A stretch of DNA of 64,000 nucleotides from Paramacrobiotus metropolitanus (lineage: Eukaryota > Tardigrada > Eutardigrada > Parachela > Macrobiotidae). The stretch lies in NCBI RefSeq assembly GCF_019649055.1, contig NW_026570334.1:62001-126000 (forward strand), read 5' to 3'. This document shows positions 49,631-58,954 of the stretch, piece after piece; the stretch's first letter is position 1, and each line of letters begins with the position of its first letter. Under the pieces are notes generated by a model that was given only the letters and a program-made list of their open reading frames with translations, was not told the origin of the DNA and searched no databases. The position numbers and the translations under genes were made by a program.

Positions 49631-51811
49631 ATGGTACTTGGAGAGATGTCATTCTTGAGGATGCTCTTCCGCTGGATGCAAGTATCCGGTCAGTTTCCAT
49701 ATCTGTTCCTGACCTTCAAAACGGAGATACGATCTGCAAGATCAAGAGAAGTCGCTTTCTGGTTTTCTGGTCCGTTTGCTTGTGTTGCGTGTCAGTGACA
49801 TGGGTCGTCAGTACAATTTTGGCGTATACCAATAACAATCGCAGCGATCTGCAAAATCTGGAATTCTTCACGTTGATTCGCGTGGTCTTTATGGTTAATG
49901 TGTTTCTTCAGCCAGCGCTCCTGATCATTGTGCTGAATCGCAACTCGAAAAAGATGATCAGACTGCATCAGAAACTCCTTCTAATGGCACCTTGTTTATC
50001 AGACCGGAAATACAATTTAGAAAGCGTTGTGTTGCTAACCTGGAATGTGCTGTACATAGTGGCGTTTATCGTCACACTTTACATTATAAACATGCACCTT
50101 ATGCGTTTGAAAGGATTTTTCCACTACAGTCACGCTGTTATCGGTACGTCTCAAGAAATATCAGGTCACTGCCACGATGATCGCCGCTATGGCACTGGCA
50201 GCCAATGCGGAAATTGTCCCGCAAAGCCTGTTGTTGGGAATTGTGCTACGCGTTCGACGAATGTTCCATGCACTACGAAAGGAGGTCCGCCAGTTAGCTC
50301 AAAGAGCCGATAATTCTGTAGCGAGACTGGATAATATCGAGCAGCAATATCGAAGCCTGCAACTATTAATAAGCGCCACTGATAGGGCGTTTTCCTGGTT
50401 CTTGTTGATCACTTTCATTAAAGAACTCATTGGTGTGGCGGCTGTATTTGGCTACTTATTTACGCTTTTGGATGCCGGGAAACGGAATCTGACCGAAATC
50501 GTCGATGAAAGTGTCGTGCACATTGTGGGCGGCATCGGGATTGCCAACGCCATTATAAAGTACTGGATCGGGATTTCTTGTAGCGAAGAGGTATGATTTA
50601 TGGCAATGTGCTAATATTTCTGAATGGTCGCTGCAAAAGCCTAATTTATCGTCTGACCGAAGTAAAGGTGAGGATTTTCCACTCATTTCATGATCAGCCA
50701 GATCAGGCGATCTGGTGTACAGGAACTACAGTAATTAATGCCTATCGAAACGGAGGTAGTGTAGTGAATTTTGCAAACTGAAGTGCCAGTGAAATGTACT
50801 CGTATTTTGACGATCACCTAATTTTTTTCGAAACGTAGGCACGGTTATTTCGGGAGCACCTTTTCGAAGCTGGAACCCATTTCTACGGCAAACCATTGCA
50901 AGTAGGCTGGGAACAGGACGGCTACATTGCCCTGAACCCGTACTTTTTAATTTTTCTCTCCCTGAACCTGTCCTGTCCCTGAAACTCACCGTGTCGATCA
51001 ACCTGAACCTGTCCTGAACCTCATGCCCTTCACCCTGAGCCTGACCTGGAAACCTGAGCGTGTTGAAATTAAATTTTAGTAATAAAATTTTTTCCGCATT
51101 TTCACATTGGAAAGTCGATGAGCAGACAGTAGCGAAACGAGCTAACGCGCGCGTAGCGCGCGCATTTTTACTGTAACGTACTGAGGTAGTGTGTTTTTAT
51201 GCACTTTTTAGCGCGTGATGCACTTCTTGGGGCCATCACCCGCAAAATTGTCAACTTGCGGGTGCCATGTTTGTCTTCCACAAAACTGAAATTCCGATAA
51301 CTTTGATTTTCTTTAAAAAATTCAGGTTCCTGCAGGACTGAGTTACGCCCTGTCCCTGAACTTTCAGGAAGTTTAATTGCCCTGAACCTGAACCTGTGGC
51401 AGATTTCAGGGCAGCATTTTACCCTGAAACTGTCCTGCAGGGACAGGATCCCTGCCCTGCGCCCAGCTCTAATTATTTAATTTATTATATTTGCAAGCCA
51501 AATTCGATCGTCTGCTGGAGCTGTGCAGCATGCACGATCGCGCCGTTACCATCGGCGGATTTCTACGAATCGACAAGCAATTCGTACCCGCGGTAAGTAT
51601 CGTGCACGACCCTAAAAAAATTAATCAACGTTGTAATTTGGTAATATTATATTATTAGCTGGCTGGAATCGCTTTGGGTTATGGAGTGCTCATCTATCAG
51701 AAGCACGATATCAAAGTGGTTATGGATACGCTAATGTTCAAAGTTGAAACTCTGGCATCTACTTCGCAAATTACATATGGTGTCGTAGCAAATCTGACCT
51801 TACCTGGATAG
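49631..51811 (+). pseudogene. gustatory-receptor-like 7TM chemoreceptor, decayed and interrupted
   Basis: The reading starts at ATG 49631 (FLRMLFRWMQVSGQFPY, like the N-terminus of the intact neighbour). It must shift frame near 49700-49740 to reach KRSRFLVFWSVCLCCVSVTW (TM1), and again near 50150 to reach YQVTATMIAAMALAANAEIV. It is then open through TM5/TM6 (FSWFLLITFIKELIGVAAVF; IVGGIGIANAIIKYWIGI) to a phase-0 donor at 50590. Later parts are 50839-50901 (LFEAGTHFYGK), 51497-51592 (AKFDRLLEL...TIGGFLRIDKQFVPA) and, after another phase-0 intron, 51659-51811 (TM7, LAGIALGYGVLIYQKHD, then a long tail). Two frameshifts, and no clean acceptor at 51497 (AA instead of AG), mark it as a pseudogene. 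A transposon-like insertion lies between the second and third parts. Confidence 0.65.
50903..51489. mobile_element. hAT-like non-autonomous element inside the chemoreceptor
   Basis: The left end reads TAGGCTGGGAACAGG; the reverse complement of the right end (from 51471) reads TAGAGCTGGGCGCAGG, in line with the YARNG start of hAT elements. Inside each end lie many copies of CCTGAACCTG and CCTGTCC-type subterminal repeats, and a GC palindrome (GCGCGCGTAGCGCGCGC) sits near 51148-51164. TTGCAAG occurs on both sides (50896-50902 and 51491-51497), with 7 of 8 flanking bases matching. Removing the span plus one TTGCAAG rejoins CCA TTG CAA GCC AAA in frame. The 18 AT-rich bases outside the right end are unexplained. 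Confidence 0.6.
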
Positions 51812-52359
51812 AAGCAGAACTGTAATTATGGCAATGCATCTCTTACGGATGCTTCGATTATGGATGGATGGATGATGCGTTGGAACTGTAACTGTTATGT
51901 GGTTCTTTATTTAGCCATAGCGGCATAGCGGTTATGCACCATATCTCTAGTTCTACCTTCTTATAATATTTGTGTTTTCAAACGCTGTTCAAAAACTGTA
52001 AAATTTACGTTCAAAGAATAGCTTCTGCATCGCTACCACGTTTCTTTCAATGACCGTCAAGTACGTAGTTTACTAGTTAGTGATCTGCAATCTACATGTA
52101 GTCAGTTGCTTTTATTTGGATTTGCAGTCTTTGCCATAATACCTATGCCGTTTTAGTATTTTGATTTCGAATGTCCCCGTCAAATAGTGAGGGATCTACT
52201 CTGTAGCTAGTTGCTCTCTCATTTAAATTTTCAGACATTCCCATAATGGGTAAGTATGCGTATTGCCTTGACATGCTTGTATTTTCGATTGTATATTTGC
52301 CTTGACATGCTTGTATTATTTCAAAGACAAAACGGCAAGATCGCGATTTTCGAAGTACA
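51812..52359. other. spacer, nothing recognised
   Basis: Short AT-rich gap between the decayed receptor and the next receptor fragments, with a local direct duplication of GCCTTGACATGCTTGTATT near 52264 and 52301. Confidence 0.5.
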
Positions 52360-52730
52360 GATAGCGAATACAAGAAATACTGTTCTGCTTTTGTTTTGCA
52401 GTTTTTTGTACGTGTTATTTTGGTGTACTTAGCTGACTTTACCTGGATAATGGATCCATTACTTTGAACGGTAGCACTTCTCTGCAACCTAAATTAGCCG
52501 GTTGCTGTCCTTATGCAACCTACGGTTCGGTTATGGTTGGAAGATTTTTTTATTCTTGACAAACATTTTGTGCCGGCGACGGTAGGCGAAACGTATGAAT
52601 TCGTGTTTACAGTTTTCTTAACAGAAAACGGAATCATTGCATGTGGAAAAATTTACAACGTTAGCCGTAAGATGTTTTCGTTGGGCAGTCGAATAGATTT
52701 AATGTATGAGGCATCGTGATGTAATGGACA
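52360..52730 (+). pseudogene. GR-like chemoreceptor fragments (TM5 and TM7-proximal parts)
   Basis: At 52365-52470 a plus-strand frame reads SEYKKYCSAFVLQFFVRVIL then VYLADFTWIMDP, matching DILVYLADVTWIMDP and its upstream TM5 in the intact receptor at 53.4-55.3 kb, before a stop. At 52540-52590 FFILDKHFVPAT matches GGFLRIDKQFVPA of the decayed receptor, again next to a GT donor-like site. The intervening exons are missing. Confidence 0.6.
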
Positions 52731-53107
52731 CGATATGAGTATAATCGTGTATGAGGAATTCGTATGTACAGTATGTAATCGCACGGTAATTATGGTAAGT
52801 ACTTAAAGGGCGTCGACGTCTGGGGCTTCATTTAAACGTACTGAGTTTCGTGGGCCTGTTTTTTGTTTTGTCAGTTTTGCAAAATACTAATGGTTGTTCT
52901 GAGACTGCCTTTGTTACCAATATCAAGGAGGTGATGATATCTGTAGTACGCGGTTTCGCCCTTACAACCGTTTATTCCAATTTCCCGGAAAAGTGCTGTT
53001 GTGTGAATAACGTATGTACTGCAATCGAGTATACGGGCTGCACCAAGAGGTGGCAGCGTAATACCACTATGTTCGGCATTAGGTGCCTACAGTGCTAAAT
53101 CCCACCC

Positions 53108-53401
53108 GTGCGTTCATACAGAGGTATTATCAAATGGCGAACCGGTAGAGTTGTTATTTATCTTACTGCATTTCAGCTGTTAGCTGACGTTACGTTTGAC
53201 GATTTTCTAACGTTTCTGGTATCCCTAATACAACAAAACTGTATACTTGTGGGACCCTCTCGTCCCGAGCAGCGTATTATTGCGGATATTCGGAATTACC
53301 TTGCATTCTACGCGCGTACTACAGCGAAAGAAACTGCAAGACAGTTTTATCCATTTAATGGCGGCAGTTTGACCAAAAACATCCAAAACATGTGTATTTA
53401 G
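53108..53401 (+). pseudogene. open frame upstream of the intact receptor, possibly receptor-derived
   Basis: A 97-codon frame without ATG contains FQLLADVTFDDFLTFLVSLI, which loosely recalls the LADVTW segment of the neighbouring receptors, then a hydrophilic end. It does not join the receptor's first exon in phase. Probably another receptor relic. Confidence 0.25.
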
Positions 53402-53442
53402 TATTGAGCAGCATTGTCTTTACCTGCTGGCTGCTGGCAAAC

Positions 53443-55323
53443 ATGCAGGCAAGCAGCACGACAAACCTGCAGCAAAGCTTGCAATTTTTTCTGTTGGTAT
53501 GGAAAATCTTTGAACTGATCCCGTTAACCGATCATCCAGAAGAAAAAACGGCAGTCAAACAGAAAGCTTTGACTGTAGCTCAGTTTGTGCTTTTACTGCT
53601 TTTTCTCGCATCTGTGTCCGTGCTCGTAAATGACGATGTCGCCGCTATGATCAGCCATGTGTCAGCTACCAGAGGTTTATCCAGTATCGCCGTCCTACAG
53701 ATTATCTATCATCTCCGTTGGATAGTTGAACGCGTTGCGGTCTCTTCACTCGTTTATTTAACCTATCGCAACGGTCCGCGGCTAAAACAGATCATTAGCG
53801 ATTTCACCAGACAAATCGACAGCAAGAAATGGGCAGAGTTGACAACAGCGCCACTGACCTTTCGGATGCAACGTCCCTTTTACATCAGCATGGCGCTGTT
53901 TATTTTCTTCCCTGAATTTTTGATCCGAGTGCGAGGTTGTATTCGCGATAATGAGGATTTAACACGAAATGCCAATCTTACGCTAAAAACATTTCCAACG
54001 CCGCAGTGGATGATGCCGGTAAGGACACGGTCTCCATTGGCCTACCATTTTTTCGTCGGATTTCCTTCATACACATCCGGGAAATTTATGCAAACTGTGT
54101 CAATGGCTATTATCTGCACTGTGGTATACGCGCTCACTGCCGCTCTTCACTGCTGTGTTGAGCGTGGACAACTGTTGTTGTGCGAACTAGAAAATAAACG
54201 TTTACTACCAGCAGCATATGTCGAACAGATTCGGCAGTTTCGTGAGCTGTGCAGCTGGATATGCAGTGTATACAGAGATTACAACAGATACGGTTCCGAT
54301 TTTGTTCTTGCGTTCCTTGCTTGCGATATCTTGGTGTACTTGGCTGACGTTACGTGGATAATGGATCCTTCGCTTTTAACTTCGGATGAACTTATCCGTA
54401 CCTGCATGTATGAAGTTCACGGGTTTATATGGGATATCATATTGATTGCAGTGCATTTACGATCGACTAAAGAGGTACATTGTAACGCATATTTGTATTG
54501 AATATTATGAACTATTATTTATTTTATAAACTATTGATATGATCATATGAATAACTAAAGATTGTTTCTGCTTATATTAGTTGACACTTAACAAAGCTGA
54601 CAGCACCCGCGGTTTATTTGGATGTTTTTTCGTGCCAGTACTGCTAATTTCTACGGAAATACTGAACTGTTAAACTTTGCCATTGCGAAACAACTTTTCG
54701 TTACAGGCTGACAAACTGCACAGGTGCATGAAAGAATTACTCGTGGCCTATTGCAACGTCCTCGGCAGTGACTGTGTAAGGGCAAAATATTTCACTACTT
54801 ATATGACCTCAGCCAGTATATACTCGTACTATATCAAACTAGCTGTAAAGTCCTACAAATTCTACTTTAGCAGAAACTTACAGTAGCGTTTAAATCAGCG
54901 CAATAGACATACAGCATCAATTTGCAGAGCCGCAGCAAGGCGCTACTGAAGCCAGCAACGAATTCTAAATGGTCGGAAGAGCTGCCTGATACTGACAATA
55001 ATTTCCTCACGGCTGTTAACAATAACTTTTGCGTACAAAATTGGTTGGACACCAGCTCACTGGAAACGCCGGCTGCTTACGTCGGAAAGTTGGGGGCGAT
55101 GAGAATGTCGCATTTGATATCGGTATGTATGAAAAAAACAGGTCAGACACCGATTGGCCAACACCAGTAACGGGTTCGTGTGCAGTGTGTAACGGTTATC
55201 CTCTTCCAAGCGCGAACTACCGTAGATTTCTAATTGGGTTTTACAAAGTCGTTTAAATTATTGCAGATTCTGCTAAGTTGCACCGGATTTATTGTCTTCC
55301 TTTACGAGCTAGAAAGGAATTAG
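53443..55323 (+). CDS. gustatory-receptor-like (GR/GRL) 7TM chemoreceptor, intact
   Basis: Exons 53443-54474, 54707-54775, 54928-55122 and 55267-55323 give 450 residues, a typical GR length. All three introns are phase 0 and crowd at the 3' end, the layout known for arthropod GR genes. No signal peptide. N-terminal LQFFLLVWKIFELIPL (about 13-28) precedes TM1 (about 44-62, VAQFVLLLLFLASVSVLV). Further hydrophobic segments are AVLQIIYHLRWIVERVAVSS, PFYISMALFIFFPEFLIRV, VSMAIICTVVYALTAALHCC, DFVLAFLACDILVYLADVTW, EVHGFIWDIILIAVHL, and, from the last exon, ILLSCTGFIVFLYELE. Exon 2 (ADKLHRCMKELL) is the TM6-TM7 linker that opens with charged residues in GRs. I chose ATG 53443 because the N-terminus then matches the family; the frame extends a few codons upstream without ATG. 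GR/GRL proteins are ligand-gated cation channels with an intracellular N-terminus. The ligand is unknown. Poly(A) signal AATAAA at 55417-55422. Confidence 0.75.
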
Positions 55324-55779
55324 CCGGTTGCTGGCAATTTTTAACATAAGTCTGTATTGTGTTACTTGGCTGCAGTATCTTATTTATAAAAATTAAAAAG
55401 GACCACATGCATAAGTAATAAAGTTAGTACGGCACAGAACGATAGACCCCGATATTGAATAAATCGTAAAACGTTTTATTATTACATAAGAGAGCTGGTA
55501 GTTCTCAGATGAAGGAACTCTGCTCTAAGGTTCGATCGCAAAAAAACCAATATATTATATCTCTACTTTACCACGTTATGATATTATTATTGTGATGCAT
55601 CACAGACAGTTGCACAGACAACGGGAATTCCTACTGGAAAACGTGACAAAATTCTAATATTAGCCGTCATAAAATGAATAATATCTCTGCAGTGATCAGA
55701 ATCCAGAAGAATAAAAATTATGAGCGCTTCCTCGAATTTGTCATCTTTGAAACAGCTGCACGATTAACGTCACGCGGTA
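55324..55779. other. spacer, nothing recognised
   Basis: 3' flank of the receptor gene (poly(A) signal at 55417-55422) and AT-rich DNA up to the end of the Asn-rich pseudogene. Confidence 0.5.
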
Positions 55780-56425
55780 ACAACATAGCACGCGACCGCT
55801 GCACCATATTTCCGCGCTGTCTGCTTCGCTGCAGTGGCGTTTTACCATTGACCAACGATGTCCCTTTGGGCCCGCTCTGGGGCACTCCTGCAGCTATCGC
55901 TACAGCTCCCGGAGCGTTAATCGGGCTGGCACAGCCGCATCTCGAAAAGCAGCAATATGCCGGGCAGGCAATAGGAACACGGTCACAACTATACGGCGTG
56001 GTCGTTGTTATCGGGTACTTGTTGACGTTGGAATTGACACTGTTGCTAATGCTGACACCGGTGACGTTGCCAAGTGATTTGCGAGTTGCCGTTAACGGTC
56101 AACCCCGTTGGAATTATCGGAGTTACAGTGATCGTTATTGTTGAGTGATCCGGTGGCGGCGTTGCCGTTGGAGTTGGCGTTGCTGTTGCCGCTGACCACC
56201 TGGTTGCCGGTGTCCTGTTGCTGTGGATCCACGTTGACGCCGCTGTTGGCTTGGCCGCTGATGGAGATGCCGCTGCCACCGACGTTTTTCATCGACTGGC
56301 TGTAAGTTGACGGCAGACCGTTGATCCAGGTCGACTGGCTCTGACTGTTCACCTGCGCGTTTCCCACACCAGACGCCGCTCCACTCCCGTACACGTTGCC
56401 ATTGCTTCCTGGTTGACCCGGTGAG
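55780..56425 (-). pseudogene. Asn/Ser/Gly-rich secreted protein family, dead inverted copy
   Basis: On the minus strand, 56420-56100 encodes GSGAASGVGNAQVNSQSQST and SGISISGQANSGVNVDPQQQ, nearly identical to the intact copy at 57.6 kb. Single-base insertions (CAACGGGGTTGACC and ATCACTTGGC near 56100 and 56075) then break the frame, though homology continues through the cysteine motif to about 55790. The splice acceptor before the exon is lost: CCGG stands where the intact copy has ATAG. No matching signal-peptide exon was found upstream. Confidence 0.85.
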
Positions 56426-57617
56426 CAATATTTTATACACTGTTTGAAATGCACAAAGAAATAGGAAATCGCACTACGAACCCCGAAGAACGGCGGTTGC
56501 GCAGATTAGCAAAAGGACAAAGCAAAAAGACAATTTTACGCTGCATTTTTACAGAGGTACAGATATACGGACATCCTGGGTGTGGTTTCGTCAAAAGTCT
56601 GCGATCAGTAACTCGACTTTTAAATAGACAGATGTTTTTACATTGGTTTTTGTCCATCATACGGCATTGGCTTTATACTGCATTCATAACATGCACCGAA
56701 GCGGAAGTTTTTAGTGCACCAGTAGGCAGTATAACTAAAAACCACATTCACAATATTAAGTGTCTAATTAAGCACCCATTAATGAGAAGTGTTCTAATTA
56801 GAAATGCAACCGGACTGCCAATGCAGTCCATACTTCCTCTGTAAGCTGTGCGGTTATGGTCTGTAAAAACCTGTTTGATGATGGAAACACAGGTAAAAGA
56901 TCATTAGAAAAAAATAGAGTTCTTTACTTTATTTGGATTCTGAATCTGCGTTTCTTCTATCATTTTCAGCACAAAAAAATTTGTACACTCGAAAAGCTTT
57001 ACATTTATAACTTCTCAAAGATAAATTAATGAATTTGAATTTTGAAAAGCTTAGAGCGCCAAAAGAACGTGGAAACGAAAAAGTGATACCCGATAGGAAC
57101 CTGTTGACAAGAGCAACTCCGGCCACACCATGATATCCAGACGGATATCTGGATATACAGACATAATTATGATATATAGACGTCTATACGTCTATAGATA
57201 TCTGGACAAATTCAATACACATTTAAATACACAATGGAGTGGTCAACGTCAAATAATTTGATCTTGCTATCCCGGCAGATAGCTTGAAGGCAATTGGCGG
57301 TAACATAAAAAAATTGAGTCTGTATGTATCTCTCGTTGACAGTTTGTTGTTGTTTACAGCGCAGAACAAGGAAGTGGGCGCAAGGATATGAACTAGAACA
57401 TTTACACACACATTAGACAGTTTGACAACTACATAATTTATGCGTTAAGTGAAACTGTCGAACACATTTCCGTTTGCATACAAATGAACCCCGGTTGCCC
57501 AACAGCGCTACCGAGCGTACCCTGCCCACAATAAGAACAAGCGCAGCAGCGGGTATTCACTTTTCACAACGGTCGCGCTTTTGTTGAGCTTAGCAAGTTG
57601 TTACTGCACGGTTGACC
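56426..57617. other. spacer between inverted Asn-rich copies
   Basis: No supported gene. A 131-codon plus-strand frame at 56449-56844 has no signal peptide and no family resemblance. Around 57132-57205 there is a local set of ATATCTGGATAT-type imperfect palindromes. Confidence 0.45.
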
Positions 57618-58444
57618 ATGATGTTAGTCGCCAGTTTGATTGCCGCCCTTCTCGCGTACCCTCATCTAGTCCAAGGTAGATTCGACCAGGAGGAGGGTGT
57701 TGTTCTTCGTCTATTTGACTGTAATGATAAACATGCGCTTTTCGAATAGGTCAACCCGGAAGCAACGGTTACGTGTACGGGAATGGAGCGGCTTCCGGTG
57801 TGGGAAACGCGCAGGTGAATAGTCAGAGCCAGTCGACGTGGAGCAACGGTCTTCCTTCAACGTACAGCCAGTCGATGAACAACGCCGGTGGCAGCGGCAT
57901 TTCCATCAGTGGCCAAGCCAACAGCGGCGTCAACGTGGATCCGCAGCAGCAGGACACCAGCAACCAGGTGGTCAGCGGCAACAGCAACGCCAACTCCAAC
58001 GGCAACGCCGCCACCGGCTCACTCAACAACCTCGACCACAGCAACTCCGACAATTCCAACGGACTGACCGTCAACGGCAACTCGCAAATCACTGGCAACG
58101 GCACCGGCGTCAGCATCAGCAACAATGTTAATTCCAATGTCAACAAGTACCCGATAACGACGACCACACCCATGACGTGTGACGTAATTCCGCCTTGTCC
58201 GCCTGGGTGTTTTTCTTCGGGTTGCTTATGTGCCTGCCCGCTTGATACTGCGGCATCGAATAGTGCACCGAGTGCGAGTAGTGGACCGAAACTGGCTTCA
58301 GTGAAGAGCAGAGCGTCCTCTGTTCAGCGAGCACGTGAGCGGAACATACCGAGAAATTCGCTTCAGCGATCACGGGGACAGCAGAAATCGCAATCTGTTG
58401 TGTTGCTATCCGCTTTACCGGCGAATCTGAGAAGACGAGTTTAG
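57618..58444 (+). CDS. secreted Asn/Ser/Gly-rich repetitive protein with a six-cysteine motif
   Basis: Exon 1 (57618-57675) encodes a signal peptide (MMLVASLIAALLAYPHLVQ); a 74-base intron in phase 1 leads to exon 2 (57750-58444), giving 250 residues. Three regions follow. About residues 21-145 are Asn/Ser/Gly/Gln-rich with irregular short repeats (GVGNAQVNSQSQST, NSNANSNGNAATGS, NGNSQITGNGTGVSISNN). About 155-180 carry C-x6-C-x3-C-x4-C-x-C-x-C. The C-terminal part is Ser/Arg-rich (SVQRARERNIP, LQRSRGQQKSQ) and ends LRRRV. No membrane helix. It looks like a structural or matrix protein such as a cuticle, eggshell or silk component: an inference from composition only. Two relatives flank it. 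Poly(A) signal candidate AATAAA at 58803-58808. Confidence 0.7.
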
Positions 58445-58954
58445 GGGTATTCGGTACTTGTATTTTCCAAACTGTGATTTGTGGCACATCCCAAATTTCC
58501 ACACCTTTCCAGCGATATTCCAGTCTTAATTTCGGATTTCCTGGCAACGTTATTCTCCGACGAAAACCTTGTAGAGCTTTCATCCGCCGGCAAGTTGTTC
58601 TGTATCTCACGGTCTTAATTTTAAACCGGAATCGTTTTGAATTTAAATGTCGGAAATAGCAGAATGGAAAGCCTAATTGTCGGAAAATAGCAGTAGCAGT
58701 TTTGTTGGTTTTCATCAATGTGTATAATTATAAAATTAAAATTTTTAGTGTCGACTGTCAATAAGCGCAGGGCCCTTTGTTATGTTGTTCGGCCACTGCC
58801 CGAATAAAATTAATTAAACAAATTCAAGGCCGGGAAGCCGGCGACGGTGGGTATGCAGTCTGCACTGCTATGCACGTCGCAATGTATCACTCGCAAGAAA
58901 ACTGGCCTTAAAAATCAGTGTCTGCATACCTATCCATACGTACATGATATAGAA
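58445..58954. other. spacer between Asn-rich gene copies
   Basis: Holds the 3' flank of the intact copy, with AATAAA at 58803-58808. No further gene seen. Confidence 0.5.

Noticed and set aside
56449-56844. 131-codon plus-strand frame next to the dead Asn-rich copy
   Set aside because: No signal peptide, motif or splice partner; chance frame in moderately GC DNA.
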